Source: CAIWKO01 sp964469155 (GTDB lineage: Bacteria > Bacteroidota > Bacteroidia > Bacteroidales > CAIWKO01). From it: a stretch of 64,000 nt of DNA. The DNA lies in the NCBI GenBank assembly GCA_964469155.1, contig CAYXXU010000009.1:4255-68254 (forward strand), in the 5' to 3' direction. Under the pieces are notes generated by a model. The model saw only the letters and a program-made list of their open reading frames with translations, ran no database searches and was not told where the DNA came from. Made by a program: the position numbers and the translations under genes. Of this stretch, positions 1-9,364 are shown one piece after another; positions within the stretch are counted from its first letter, which is position 1; every line of letters begins with the position of its first letter.

Positions 1-1
1 A

Positions 2-1147
2 GCTCAGTTTTTTGAACATTCAAAGGATGTATCGCGAATTATCCGAAATTTGTCAATAGTTTACGGGTCGGCTATTATGCCTGAAAAAACTTTAATTGTT
101 TTTGATGAAATTCAGGAATGCCTTCCTGCATTGAATTCGTTAAAATATTTTTGTGAAAACCATCCGGAATATCCCGTTGCCTGCGCCGGTTCATTGTTAG
201 GAATAACATTAGGAAAAGAATCTTCATTCCCTGTCGGTAAAGTTGAATTTCTCGAAGTTTATCCATTAACTTTTTCTGAATTTTTATACGGATTAGATTC
301 TTCCCTTGCGGATTATCTTCATAGTTTACAAGAAATTGAACCTATTCCCGATTTGTTTTTTAATGCGTTGGTTGATAAATTTAAAATGTATTTTATTTCC
401 GGAGGACTTCCGGAAGCTGCGAAAAGCCTTGTTTTTGAAAACGACATTCAACTTACCGAAAAAGTACTTTCAAATATTTTAAGTTCTTATGCATTTGATT
501 TTTCGAAACATGCAACAGCCAAATATTTCCCTAAAATAAGTTTGGTTTGGGAGTCTCTTCCTTCGCAATTGTCACGTGAAAATAAAAAGTTTTTATATCA
601 ATTAATCAAAGAAGGGGCCAGGGCAAGGGAGTATGAAGATGCTATAAAATGGTTAATTGCATCAGGCCTAATAAATAGAATATATTGCTGTAAGAAACCC
701 GGCTTGCCACTTTCTGCCTATGTCGATCTTTCGGCATTTAAATTGTACATGCTTGATGTAGGAATTTTAAGAAGGCTTTCCAGATTAGATTCCAGTGCAT
801 TTCAAGAAGGAAACCCCTTGTTTGTAGAGTTTAAGGGAGCTCTGACCGAGAATTATATTTTACAAAGCTTGCTTCCGCAATTCGAGGTAATTCCGCGTTA
901 TTGGACATCTGAAGGCAAAGCTGAAGTCGATTTTCTGATTCAATATAAAAATCAAATTATACCGATAGAAGTTAAATCAGATGAGAATATAAGAAGTAAG
1001 AGTCTTACCTATTATCACAATACTTTTCAACCTCCTTTACGGATAAGATTTTCGCTAAAAAACCTGGCTCTAAATGATGGTTTATTAAATATTCCCTTGT
1101 TTATGGCAGACTATACGAACAAATTAATACATGGAATAATATCCTGA
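2..1147 (+). CDS. AAA ATPase with DUF4143 C-terminal domain, 5' end outside window
   Basis: The reading frame is open from the first bases of the window, so the N-terminus with the Walker A motif lies to the left. What remains begins just before the Walker B region (LIVFDEIQE), continues through a sensor-like segment (PVACAGSLLGI) and the PLTFSEFL motif typical of this family, and ends in a DUF4143-type domain with EVDFLI and IPIEVKS, which resembles the PD-(D/E)XK nuclease fold. Such proteins are common accessory ATPases in Bacteroidota; their cellular role is poorly known and they are often viewed as mobile or defence-like genes. A TTG at 50 can be read as a start, but the upstream residues fit the family, so I treat the gene as cut by the window edge. 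It is not obviously part of the locus that follows. Confidence 0.8.
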   Translation, partial: AQFFEHSKDVSRIIRNLSIVYGSAIMPEKTLIVFDEIQECLPALNSLKYFCENHPEYPVACAGSLLGITLGKESSFPVGKVEFLEVYPLTFSEFLYGLDSSLADYLHSLQEIEPIPDLFFNALVDKFKMYFISGGLPEAAKSLVFENDIQLTEKVLSNILSSYAFDFSKHATAKYFPKISLVWESLPSQLSRENKKFLYQLIKEGARAREYEDAIKWLIASGLINRIYCCKKPGLPLSAYVDLSAFKLYMLDVGILRRLSRLDSSAFQEGNPLFVEFKGALTENYILQSLLPQFEVIPRYWTSEGKAEVDFLIQYKNQIIPIEVKSDENIRSKSLTYYHNTFQPPLRIRFSLKNLALNDGLLNIPLFMADYTNKLIHGIIS

Positions 1148-1202
1148 ATTCTCAGTGTGAAAACCAATAATTACCATCAGAAGGAGCAAACCATAAAAAA
1201 AT

Positions 1203-1210
1203 TATCTTTG
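1203..1210 (+). promoter_or_regulatory. Candidate Bacteroidota -7 promoter box before the GT4 gene
   Basis: TATCTTTG fits the Bacteroidota -7 consensus TAnnTTTG and lies 10 bases upstream of the ATG at 1221. No TTG is visible at the expected -33 distance, so this rests on one element. Confidence 0.4.
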
Positions 1211-1220
1211 CTGTAACATT

Positions 1221-2384
1221 ATGGAACTGCTGATACTGAATTATGAATATCCGCCATTGGGAGGCGGAGCGGGTGTTATTACGCAGACCCTTGCTGAAGG
1301 GCTTGCCGGGTTTGGACATAATGTTACCGTGGTTAGCACCTGGTTTGAGGGAGAAAATGAAATATCGGAGGATGAAAACCTGAAAATAATACGATTAAGG
1401 TCGAGGCGGAAGTTCACTTATCGCTCCAACCCACGAGAAATGTTGTCGTGGATAGTACATTCAAAAAAATTTCTGAAAAATTATTGCACGGATCATCCTT
1501 TTGATCTTTGTTTCGCGAATTTCTCAATCCCCGGGGGTGAAACCGCGCTTTTTCTGAAGAAGAAATTCAATATTCCCTATATCGTGATCTCACACGGACA
1601 TGATATCCCCTGGTTTTTTCCGAAACAAATGTTTTGGTATCATTTGTTTACCTATTTCCGGATACGGAAAATCTGCTACAATTCCGAAAAACTCGTGCTT
1701 CTTTCGGAGCCTATGAAGGCCAATGCAGATAGGTTTATGGGTAAAAAACATAAGGTTAAGAATTATATCATCTCCAATGCCTTTGATAATAGTTTGTTCT
1801 ATCCTGATTATACAAAACGTAACAAAGTTTTCACTATAGTTTTCTCCGGAAGGCTTGTAGAGCAAAAAGACCCTATGACCTTTTTAAAAGCCATGCTTTT
1901 ATTGGCAGAGCAAAATGTAACTTTCAGGGTGGAAATTTGTGGTGATGGGGTTTTACGCAACAAAATGGAGAACTTTGTTGTCAGGAATCAATTACAGGAA
2001 ATTGTACAATTTAAGGGTTGGTTAAAAAAAGAAGAATTGGCTGATTCCTACCGGAAAGCACATGTTTTTGTATCCTCCTCACTTGAGGAAGGTATGTCAG
2101 TAGCGATACTTGAGGCCATGGCTTCGGGCTTGTATGCTTTTGTGACCCCCATCAGTAATAATATTAGAGTTATTACTGATTGTCATAGTGGTGAAATTTT
2201 TAATTGCAGCGATGCTCAAACATTATCACAAAAATTGCAGGATTTTTACGAGAATAAATTCTCACAAAATTATCAGATACCTAATAAAATACTTGAAGAA
2301 TTCGGTGATTTTTTTCATAATAAAGTGATGGTGGAGGGGTATCAATCGATTGCAAAAAAAACGTATAGTTCTGAAAATCATTAA
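1221..2384 (+). CDS. Glycosyltransferase family 4 (GT-B fold)
   Basis: A 387-residue GT-B glycosyltransferase. The N-terminal domain starts with NYEYPPLGGGAG, the glycine-rich acceptor-side loop seen in GT4 enzymes. The C-terminal nucleotide-sugar domain shows FSGRLVEQKDP around residue 210 and the EEGMSVAILEAMASG segment, which holds the E(x7)E pair of retaining GT4 enzymes. It should transfer a sugar from a nucleotide donor at the cytoplasmic face of the inner membrane. The donor and acceptor cannot be read from the sequence. The gene stands alone, about 140 bases before the ABC exporter operon, and is the first gene of the surface-molecule locus. Length is normal for the family. Confidence 0.88.
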   Translation: MELLILNYEYPPLGGGAGVITQTLAEGLAGFGHNVTVVSTWFEGENEISEDENLKIIRLRSRRKFTYRSNPREMLSWIVHSKKFLKNYCTDHPFDLCFANFSIPGGETALFLKKKFNIPYIVISHGHDIPWFFPKQMFWYHLFTYFRIRKICYNSEKLVLLSEPMKANADRFMGKKHKVKNYIISNAFDNSLFYPDYTKRNKVFTIVFSGRLVEQKDPMTFLKAMLLLAEQNVTFRVEICGDGVLRNKMENFVVRNQLQEIVQFKGWLKKEELADSYRKAHVFVSSSLEEGMSVAILEAMASGLYAFVTPISNNIRVITDCHSGEIFNCSDAQTLSQKLQDFYENKFSQNYQIPNKILEEFGDFFHNKVMVEGYQSIAKKTYSSENH

Positions 2385-2418
2385 GACATTTATTGTAAAA
2401 GTACGTATCGGCAAATGA

Positions 2419-2455
2419 AATTGACAATATTAACGGCATATGATTATTGTCAATT
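2419..2455. promoter_or_regulatory. Perfect 11-bp inverted repeat upstream of the exporter operon
   Basis: AATTGACAATA (2419-2429) is matched exactly by TATTGTCAATT (2445-2455) around a 15-base spacer. It lies just upstream of the predicted -7 box at 2481, which suits an operator. A transcription terminator for the GT4 gene is less likely because no T tract follows. No regulator gene is nearby. Confidence 0.4.
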
Positions 2456-2480
2456 ATTAAAAGACTGACTTAAAAGCCAT

Positions 2481-2488
2481 AAATTTGC
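2481..2488 (+). promoter_or_regulatory. Candidate -7 promoter box for the ABC exporter operon
   Basis: TAAATTTG matches TAnnTTTG and lies 38 bases before the preferred ATG at 2527. No clear -33 TTG is present; the right arm of the dyad at 2445-2455 falls close to where it would be. Confidence 0.4.
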
Positions 2489-2526
2489 GAAATCAAAGTT
2501 GAAATTTTTTGCTTGAAGTAAATACA

Positions 2527-3345
2527 ATGAAGGAAAGAAAAATAATTGATTCGTATAATAAAACACCATTTTTTTCTTACTTAAAACAAATTTGGAAATT
2601 CCGATATTTTTCTTTTTCTATCGGTTTTGGCGAACTAAAAAACAAACATGCCAAAACGTATACCGGTATTTTTATGAGTTTTATTCAAACTCTAATTACC
2701 TTATGTATTTACTGGTTTGTTTTTGGAATCATTATTAAAGTAAAAACCGGCAGCATACCCTATCCTTTGTTTGTACTCAGTGGTTTGATATTATGGCAGT
2801 ATTTTTCCAATACCGTTAATACGATAACCTGGGCATTAATCAGTTCTGAGAATTTAATTTCGAAACTTTATTTTCCCAGAATAAATATCATTTTTTCAAA
2901 AATGATACCAGGAACCATAGATTTTTTAATCGGTAGTTGTATATTTATTATCCTGTTTATTTTATATTCTCAACCATTGTCGCTTTCATTGCTTTTGGTT
3001 CCATTTGTTCTGATGATCCTAATAATTAACACCCTATCCATAGGGCTTTGGACAAGCATTATTTCATTATATTACAATGATTTGAGCCATATACTGGTTC
3101 AATTGATAACTTTCTTTATTTTTATCACTCCCGTATTTTATCCCAGTACCATTATTCCAGAACAATATAAGATACTTTTATATATAAACCCCATTGCAGG
3201 AACCATAGAATTGTTCAGATCACTTTTTTTTAATTACTCTTTTGAACAGGGATATATCACAGGTTTTTTCATTTCAGGCCTCTTATTTATTTCTGCCCTG
3301 TATTTTCATAAAAAAATTGATAAAAAAATTACTGACTTGCTTTAA
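2527..3345 (+). CDS. ABC-2 type polysaccharide/lipid-glycan exporter permease (Wzm-like)
   Basis: This is the membrane half of an ABC-2 exporter of the O-antigen/teichoic-acid type. About six hydrophobic segments are visible, starting near IFMSFIQTLITLCIYWFV. The family signature is present: an N-terminal amphipathic stretch, SGLILWQYFSN, and a late PVFYPS motif followed by YINPIAG before the last helices. It would move a lipid-linked product across the inner membrane with the ATPase encoded 2 bases downstream. A TTG at 2509 extends the frame by six residues, but the ATG at 2527 gives a more usual start. The pair leads an operon that also encodes two B12-type radical SAM enzymes, so the exported substrate may be radical-modified; that link is inference. 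Confidence 0.9.
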   Translation: MKERKIIDSYNKTPFFSYLKQIWKFRYFSFSIGFGELKNKHAKTYTGIFMSFIQTLITLCIYWFVFGIIIKVKTGSIPYPLFVLSGLILWQYFSNTVNTITWALISSENLISKLYFPRINIIFSKMIPGTIDFLIGSCIFIILFILYSQPLSLSLLLVPFVLMILIINTLSIGLWTSIISLYYNDLSHILVQLITFFIFITPVFYPSTIIPEQYKILLYINPIAGTIELFRSLFFNYSFEQGYITGFFISGLLFISALYFHKKIDKKITDLL

Positions 3346-3347
3346 TA

Positions 3348-4568
3348 ATGAAAGATATCGTAATACGTATTTCGGATTTAAATAAAGATTATTTTATAAA
3401 CGACCTTAGACAAACTACAAGGCATCCAAATCCTTTTCAGAGCAAAAAAGAATCGCACGTATTTCATGCTTTAAAAGATATCAATCTGGAAATAGAAAAG
3501 GGAGAAGTTATAGGAATTATCGGGCCAAATGGAGCCGGTAAATCTACTTTATTAAAACTGATTAGCGAGGTTACTATCCCAACATCCGGGAATATTGAAA
3601 TTCAAGGAAGTGTTGCTTCCATATTGGAAATAGGGATAGGATTTCAACCGGATCTGACCGGCTTTGAAAATATTTTTTTATCTGGAAGCTTGTATGGATT
3701 AACAAAGAATCAAATTAAAAAAAAGACATGTGAAATAATTGACATGTTTGGCTTTCCTGATTTCATACATACAGCCGTTAAATATTACTCGTCTGGGATG
3801 TACATGCGATTAGCATTCTCAATAATAACTCATATTGATGCAGATATTTATTTATTTGATGAAGTACTTAATGTTGGTGATTTAAATTTTAAAAATAAAG
3901 GGGTTTCAAAAATAAAAGAATTGAAGAATAAGGGGAAAACAGTTCTAATTATAACTCATGCAGCACAATCACTAATTAAATTATTTGACAGGGTATTAAT
4001 ACTTGATAGCGGAGAAATTAAATTCTATGGCAATCCGGACCTTGCAATAAAAATTGATTATGGATTGTTAACAAACAATAGTAAATTAGTTTCAAAGCAA
4101 ATCAATCAGATAAATCAAAATGAACTCCTTCAAAAACAAAACCTCTTCAACATTGATTTTCAATCAAAATTATGGTTGAATTTTTTAAAAATATATAATT
4201 CTAAAACAAATGATTTTCTATGTACTGATTATGAAATCATTATAGAAACCATTTTTCATGTTAATTGTAAAATAAATTTCAGAATGGGAGTTATCATTAA
4301 AGATTATAATGATAATGTTATTGCTAATTGTTTTTCGGATGAGATTGACACAATTGAGAATAAGGGGGAGTACAATATTAAAGCAATATTCCCTCCCAAT
4401 ACTTTCAGGTCAAATTTTTTTATGATTGATATTGTAATTGTCTCCATGGATTCAATAATAATGTCATATACAAATGCTTTAAAATTTCGTTTGAGTTCTT
4501 CTGACAATCAAAGTTCGTTTGAAATTTTTGGATATATTAACCCAACAGTCTGTTTTGAAATAAATTAA
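3348..4568 (+). CDS. ABC exporter ATPase with C-terminal substrate-recognition extension (Wzt-like)
   Basis: The ATPase half of the exporter has Walker A GPNGAGKST at residues 59-67, an ABC signature of the YSSGM type at 147-151, and Walker B ADIYLFDE at about 165-172, with the H-loop histidine in LIITHAAQ. The lineage-typical motif SVASILEIGIGFQPDLTGFE marks the Wzt/TagH branch. Residues beyond about 245 form an extra domain of about 160 residues, as in Wzt proteins whose C-terminal beta-sandwich reads a terminal modification on the glycan before export. If so, a cap or modification made by this locus may be the export signal. It is tightly coupled to the permease. Confidence 0.9.
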   Translation: MKDIVIRISDLNKDYFINDLRQTTRHPNPFQSKKESHVFHALKDINLEIEKGEVIGIIGPNGAGKSTLLKLISEVTIPTSGNIEIQGSVASILEIGIGFQPDLTGFENIFLSGSLYGLTKNQIKKKTCEIIDMFGFPDFIHTAVKYYSSGMYMRLAFSIITHIDADIYLFDEVLNVGDLNFKNKGVSKIKELKNKGKTVLIITHAAQSLIKLFDRVLILDSGEIKFYGNPDLAIKIDYGLLTNNSKLVSKQINQINQNELLQKQNLFNIDFQSKLWLNFLKIYNSKTNDFLCTDYEIIIETIFHVNCKINFRMGVIIKDYNDNVIANCFSDEIDTIENKGEYNIKAIFPPNTFRSNFFMIDIVIVSMDSIIMSYTNALKFRLSSSDNQSSFEIFGYINPTVCFEIN

Positions 4569-4576
4569 ACTAATAA

Positions 4577-6100
4577 ATGAGTCCCAAGAAAAAAATAGTA
4601 TTGTTTTATCCGATTGCAACGAATTTCAAACAAGGTCCACCCTATTCTTTGCTTTTTCTGGAACGTATGGTTAGAGATGTTGAAGTTGAGGTTGCGATTT
4701 TTGATGAAAAACATGATAAGGGTCTTTTTGAATTTATTAAGATTAATCAGGAGGACATAATTCTTTTGGGAATTAGTGTTATGCTAAGTAACCAAATAAT
4801 CAGTGCACGAATTGTTGCCGAATTTACCAAAACACACACAAATATTCCTGTATTATATGGAGGATGGTTCCCGACAACATTTCCGGAAATTGTTTTATCT
4901 GAAGAATTTATTGATTTTATAATAGTAAAGCAGGGAGAAATACCTTTCCGGGAATTAATATTAAAATTGCAAAGTGATAATAATGATTATGAAACTATTA
5001 AAGGATTGGGATTTAAAAAAGAGGGATCATTAATTTTAAATGAAGAGAATAAATGGGCAAATATTTTTGAATTCCCAAGAGTTGATTTTAACAAAATAGA
5101 TATCACTAAATATTTAGAAAATGGCAATCTCATACAGTATATAGCTTCGCAAGGATGTAATTGCCAGTGTAATTTTTGTACTTTTTCCATTATTAAAGAT
5201 ATCCGTCATTTAACGAACAAACCAGAGAATATAATTGAAGACATTGTTTCCCTTAAAAATAAAATCCCAGGATTAACTCATATAAGCTTTATTGATGACA
5301 ATTTCTTTTCAAACAGGCACTTCGTTATGCAACTATGCAACTTATTCATTGAGCATAAAATTAATATTACCTGGAATGGCAGCGCTCACATAAAACAATT
5401 CTTAACATTTTACAATGAAGATGATATAAAATTCATTAAAAAAAGTGGTTGTATTATGATCTGGTGTGGAGCTGAATCAGCTGATGATTCTGTCCTTAAG
5501 AAAATTAATAAAAATTATAAGAAAAATGACACAATAAACATATTACGTATATTTAAAAGAAATCAAATTAGTGCTTCTTTTAATTTCATGGTTGCATTTC
5601 CGATAAATCCACAGATTGACTTTAAAAGAACTTTAAAGTTTATTATGAAAATATTACTATTAAACAGAAATTTAGAGATTGCTGTCAATTTTTACATGCC
5701 ATTTACTAAAAACGAATATTATTATGAAGCCAGAAAATTGGGCTTCTCACTTCCTAATTCATATAAGGAATTTGAGAATGTTATAATGAATGGTTCTGAG
5801 ATGAACTGGGTAACACCTGAAATGAAAAGACAAATAGGGTATCTGGGTGAATTTTATTTGCCAATATTGAAACTCAAATATCCACTAAATACGCAAGACG
5901 TATTAAAGCAAAAGTGGAACTTATTATTTGCAATATTTTATCCTCTTATTTATTTACGTTTTGCCACACGCTTTTACAGATTAAATATTGACGCATATTT
6001 AGGACTGAAATATTTAAATTATTTCAGAAAAAAGAAAGGAATTGAAGTATCAAATCTTAATAATTTTATGACGGGCTTTGATAGGTATGTTGATGAATAA
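4577..6100 (+). CDS. B12-binding-domain radical SAM enzyme, first of four in the locus
   Basis: A 507-residue protein with an N-terminal cobalamin-binding-like Rossmann domain (GISVMLSN, then YGGWFPTTFPE) and a radical SAM core whose CxxxCxxC cysteines are C194, C198 and C201. The B12 domain lacks an obvious DxHxxG motif, as is usual in the BchE-type class, where cobalamin is bound base-off or may be absent. The C-terminal region has a hydrophobic stretch near LLFAIFYPLIYL, suggesting membrane contact. Family members carry out methyl transfer, ring closure or oxygen-independent oxidation; no reaction can be assigned. It starts 8 bases after the exporter ATPase and is surely co-transcribed. 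It is clearly more distant from the similar pair at 7912 and 13388. Confidence 0.85.
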   Translation: MSPKKKIVLFYPIATNFKQGPPYSLLFLERMVRDVEVEVAIFDEKHDKGLFEFIKINQEDIILLGISVMLSNQIISARIVAEFTKTHTNIPVLYGGWFPTTFPEIVLSEEFIDFIIVKQGEIPFRELILKLQSDNNDYETIKGLGFKKEGSLILNEENKWANIFEFPRVDFNKIDITKYLENGNLIQYIASQGCNCQCNFCTFSIIKDIRHLTNKPENIIEDIVSLKNKIPGLTHISFIDDNFFSNRHFVMQLCNLFIEHKINITWNGSAHIKQFLTFYNEDDIKFIKKSGCIMIWCGAESADDSVLKKINKNYKKNDTINILRIFKRNQISASFNFMVAFPINPQIDFKRTLKFIMKILLLNRNLEIAVNFYMPFTKNEYYYEARKLGFSLPNSYKEFENVIMNGSEMNWVTPEMKRQIGYLGEFYLPILKLKYPLNTQDVLKQKWNLLFAIFYPLIYLRFATRFYRLNIDAYLGLKYLNYFRKKKGIEVSNLNNFMTGFDRYVDE

Positions 6101-6119
6101 AAACTAATTTAAGAATAAA

Positions 6120-7874
6120 ATGAAATCTTTTCTTGGAGTATATTATAAACGGGAGTTAATAAGCAGGCAAGCCACTCAAATCGTAATTGATCATTTTTTA
6201 AATGGTAAAAATAAACAAAAGATTACAGAACATAAATATGACCATTTATATTTAGCGCAACATAATTATAGTTCATCTCCAGAGTCCGAACTAGTAATTG
6301 GAAAATCTCTGTATGGATTTAACGGTATTATGTATCCTCCATTTCCACCTGCTTCTAATGGGATAGATTTAAGTGAGCAGATTTTACATTATTTTGAAGC
6401 TGGTTATAATAAAACCGGATACGACTCATTCAAACAATTAAAGGGAAAATACAATGCCTATATTTACAATACTGAAAGGCATGAACTAATTCTGGTTAAT
6501 GACCCATTGGGAATGAATCCTTTATTTTATTATGAAGATGAAGAAGTTTTTATTTTTTGTACCGAATATGAAGCTCTTTCAGAATTTGCACAAGCGAAAC
6601 AAGAACTGGATATTGATGCCATTTTTGAGTATTTTATTTTTGGAGCACCACAAAATAACAATACATTTTTCCAGAAGATTAAATTATTGCCGCCCGGAAG
6701 TTTATTTACTTTTTGCGGCGAAAAAAAACTGGTTACACCCATTTACGAACGTATTAATATTCAACCAAATCAATCGGATATTGAAGAAATTGCAGATCGG
6801 TATTTTATAACATTTAAAGCAGAATTAAAATTATTACTGAAATGGTATCCCGATCTACCGGTTACGCTTACAGGCGGTACCGATACACGGATTATTTTAG
6901 GAGCAATGGATGAGGACCAAAGAAGAAAGCGAAAGTTCTTTACGTTTACAAGCAGAGTGGTTGAAAACTTTGAAAATCAGGATGTTTTAATTTCAAACAT
7001 GCTTGCAAAAGAATTCGGACTACAACATAGTATCCTGGAAAAAGAGTTTTATGCCATAACTACTTTAGATGATGACTATTTTAATAATGTTCGTAACAAT
7101 TCGGATTTTTTTGTTTCAGGGTTTCTTGGCTCAGAAACACTGAGATTTTCTCCTTCTTATCCAAATAATATTTCTGAAATTTCAAGGAGTATTATATCTT
7201 CTACATATAATAAATATGATGATGCGCATGATTTTCTTTTTCCAATGAAAAAGGGTTTTACAAATTCAAAAAAAATATCCTTTGCAGAAAAGAGTTTGAG
7301 GGAATTCTTTAATAAAACCTATAGGAAAAATGTGAAAATTACACCTAGCAATCTTTTTAAGTCTATAGAACATGCATCCGGACCTTATCCGGAAATTATT
7401 TATACTGATAATTATTTGATTCGTTGTTTCTTTTCCCGTCATTGCGGAGGTGCCAAGAGTAATGTAATTATGCCAGTTCACAATAGTCAGCATTTTGTTT
7501 CACCCTTTGCTATTAAAGAATTGCTTCAAATCATCTGGAGCATAAATCCCCAATATTTATACAGTAACAAAGATGGCATCTCGAATCGTATATTAAAGGA
7601 TCACTTGCCTGAATTCTGTAAAGTAGAAAGCAATTCACATCTGACAGATTATGATGGGACAATTTTAAAAAAATTCACAAGCGGACGACATACTGTCGAT
7701 TATAACGCCATAAAATATCCTTCCTTCAACGATATCTGCAAAGACAATTTTGATTATCTATATAGCATATTTGATCTGAAAAAAGTAAAACGGCATTTTT
7801 TCGACAAAAATAATCCTTACATGTTTGTATGGGCGGACCTGTTCATATGGATAAATTATTTACATACCATATAA
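6120..7874 (+). CDS. Asparagine-synthetase-like protein lacking the glutaminase nucleophile
   Basis: The 584-residue protein has the two-domain plan of class B asparagine synthetases, an N-terminal Ntn-type domain (visible in LVNDPLGMNPLFYY) and a C-terminal ATP-pyrophosphatase domain. The start is MKSFLGVYY, so the catalytic Cys2 of a working glutaminase is missing. The PP-loop, normally SGGxDS, reads TGGTDTR at 251-257. It therefore probably activates a carboxylate with ATP and uses ammonia or an amine directly, as beta-lactam synthetase and related amide-forming enzymes do, or it is a degenerate paralogue. It sits between two B12-type radical SAM genes in the exporter operon. A complete AsnB with Cys2 lies at 28590, so the locus holds one of each kind. 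Confidence 0.82.
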   Translation: MKSFLGVYYKRELISRQATQIVIDHFLNGKNKQKITEHKYDHLYLAQHNYSSSPESELVIGKSLYGFNGIMYPPFPPASNGIDLSEQILHYFEAGYNKTGYDSFKQLKGKYNAYIYNTERHELILVNDPLGMNPLFYYEDEEVFIFCTEYEALSEFAQAKQELDIDAIFEYFIFGAPQNNNTFFQKIKLLPPGSLFTFCGEKKLVTPIYERINIQPNQSDIEEIADRYFITFKAELKLLLKWYPDLPVTLTGGTDTRIILGAMDEDQRRKRKFFTFTSRVVENFENQDVLISNMLAKEFGLQHSILEKEFYAITTLDDDYFNNVRNNSDFFVSGFLGSETLRFSPSYPNNISEISRSIISSTYNKYDDAHDFLFPMKKGFTNSKKISFAEKSLREFFNKTYRKNVKITPSNLFKSIEHASGPYPEIIYTDNYLIRCFFSRHCGGAKSNVIMPVHNSQHFVSPFAIKELLQIIWSINPQYLYSNKDGISNRILKDHLPEFCKVESNSHLTDYDGTILKKFTSGRHTVDYNAIKYPSFNDICKDNFDYLYSIFDLKKVKRHFFDKNNPYMFVWADLFIWINYLHTI

Positions 7875-7911
7875 TCGAATCGGTTGCCAAATTGAATCTA
7901 ATAATAACCAC

Positions 7912-9282
7912 ATGAAAAGAAAACTATTATTGATATTCCCGGTAGATAAATCCTGCATTAGATTTCAGGCACAAGCCCCCCCCTTGTCTTTGGGAATTAT
8001 AGCCGCTTTAACACCCACAAACTGGGATATTGAAATTATTGACGAAAATTGGGAAGATTTTGTTTATAAAGAGGCTGACCTGGTTGGAATTACTTCCTGG
8101 ACATTTTATATTAACCGAGCATATAAAATTGCCGGCCAATATAAAAAAGCAGGAATACCGGTTGTTATGGGAGGGATGCATGTTTCTGCAGTCCCCCATG
8201 AAGCAATAAATTATTGCAATTCTGTAGTTGTTGGAATTGCAGAGGAAATATGGCCCAAAGTGATCCATGATTTTGAAAATGGAAACTTAAAGCAATTTTA
8301 TCATGGCCAACCGACACGGATTTTTATCAAACCAAGGCGCGATTTATTCGACAATAGATATATGTGGGGTGTGTTACAGACATCAAGAGGATGTCCAATG
8401 AGTTGCGAGTTTTGTTCTATAACACAATTTCATGGCAATAGATATATTAAGAGACCCATTGAAGAAGTAATAGATGACATTAACGAAATTCAACAAAAAT
8501 TCTTATTTATTGTTGACGAAAATATTTTGGGATTTACAAAAAGAGATGAAGAAAAGACTTTAGATTTATTTATAAAAATGTCACAAAATACTGATAAAAA
8601 ATATTGGTATGGATTTTCCTCAATAAATATTGCCTACGACAATGAGTTGCTAAAAAAAGCTAGTGACAGTGGCTGCGGTATGTTGTTTATTGGAATTGAG
8701 TCTGAAGATGAAGATGCTTTAAAATCAATGAACAAAAAAGTCAATCAAAAAATAAGTTTATCAGAATATGATAATCTTATAAAAAAGTTCCATAAAAATG
8801 GAATTGGTGTATTTGCGGGAATGATTTATTGCGCAGAAACAGACCGGGTTTCCTCTATAAATAAAAGAGCTAAATTTATCCATAACAGTAAATTCGATGC
8901 AATTCATTCGAGTATTTTAACACCATTTCCAGGTACAAAAATGTTCGAGAGGATGAAAGATACTGAACGATTAATTAAAAATAATTACCCGGAAGACTGG
9001 AAATATTATAACTGGAAGTCAATTGTTGTAAAACCTGATTTTGAAGTGGATTTTGAGAGTTATACAAAAGATGTGCAAAAAGGAATATTAAGTGTTTACA
9101 AGCCGTATAGGATTATTCTTAGGGCGATTAAAACATACATATGGACTAAAAGCCTGACAATAGCAATACATGGTTTTTCATCAAATATTAATTATAGAGA
9201 CTATTTTTTAAATAAAACTAATTCCAGATTGAAAAGAATACACAATTTCCTTAGTACTAAGATATTTAAAAATTTCAGATAA
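7912..9282 (+). CDS. B12-binding-domain radical SAM enzyme, close paralogue of the gene at 13388
   Basis: This 456-residue enzyme begins with APPLSLGIIAALTP and has the B12-domain elements GITSWTFYINRAY and MGGMHVSAVP. The radical SAM cysteines C161, C165 and C168 lie in TSRGCPMSCEFC. The later IGIESEDEDALKSMNK and ILTPFPGT motifs are standard for the class. The C-terminal 60 residues are basic and amphipathic (IILRAIKTYIWTKSL), which may attach it to the membrane. It shares this whole layout, including the tail, with the protein at 13388, so the two are duplicates that have diverged. It is the last gene of the operon that begins at 2527 and faces the opposite-strand radical SAM gene ending at 9365. 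Substrate unknown. Confidence 0.87.
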   Translation: MKRKLLLIFPVDKSCIRFQAQAPPLSLGIIAALTPTNWDIEIIDENWEDFVYKEADLVGITSWTFYINRAYKIAGQYKKAGIPVVMGGMHVSAVPHEAINYCNSVVVGIAEEIWPKVIHDFENGNLKQFYHGQPTRIFIKPRRDLFDNRYMWGVLQTSRGCPMSCEFCSITQFHGNRYIKRPIEEVIDDINEIQQKFLFIVDENILGFTKRDEEKTLDLFIKMSQNTDKKYWYGFSSINIAYDNELLKKASDSGCGMLFIGIESEDEDALKSMNKKVNQKISLSEYDNLIKKFHKNGIGVFAGMIYCAETDRVSSINKRAKFIHNSKFDAIHSSILTPFPGTKMFERMKDTERLIKNNYPEDWKYYNWKSIVVKPDFEVDFESYTKDVQKGILSVYKPYRIILRAIKTYIWTKSLTIAIHGFSSNINYRDYFLNKTNSRLKRIHNFLSTKIFKNFR

Positions 9283-9364
9283 CGATTAAATGGCTTCAGA
9301 AAAATAAAACACAAGCGGAAATAATGTGTTCATATTGCATATCTATGTTTTAATCGGACCAGAG

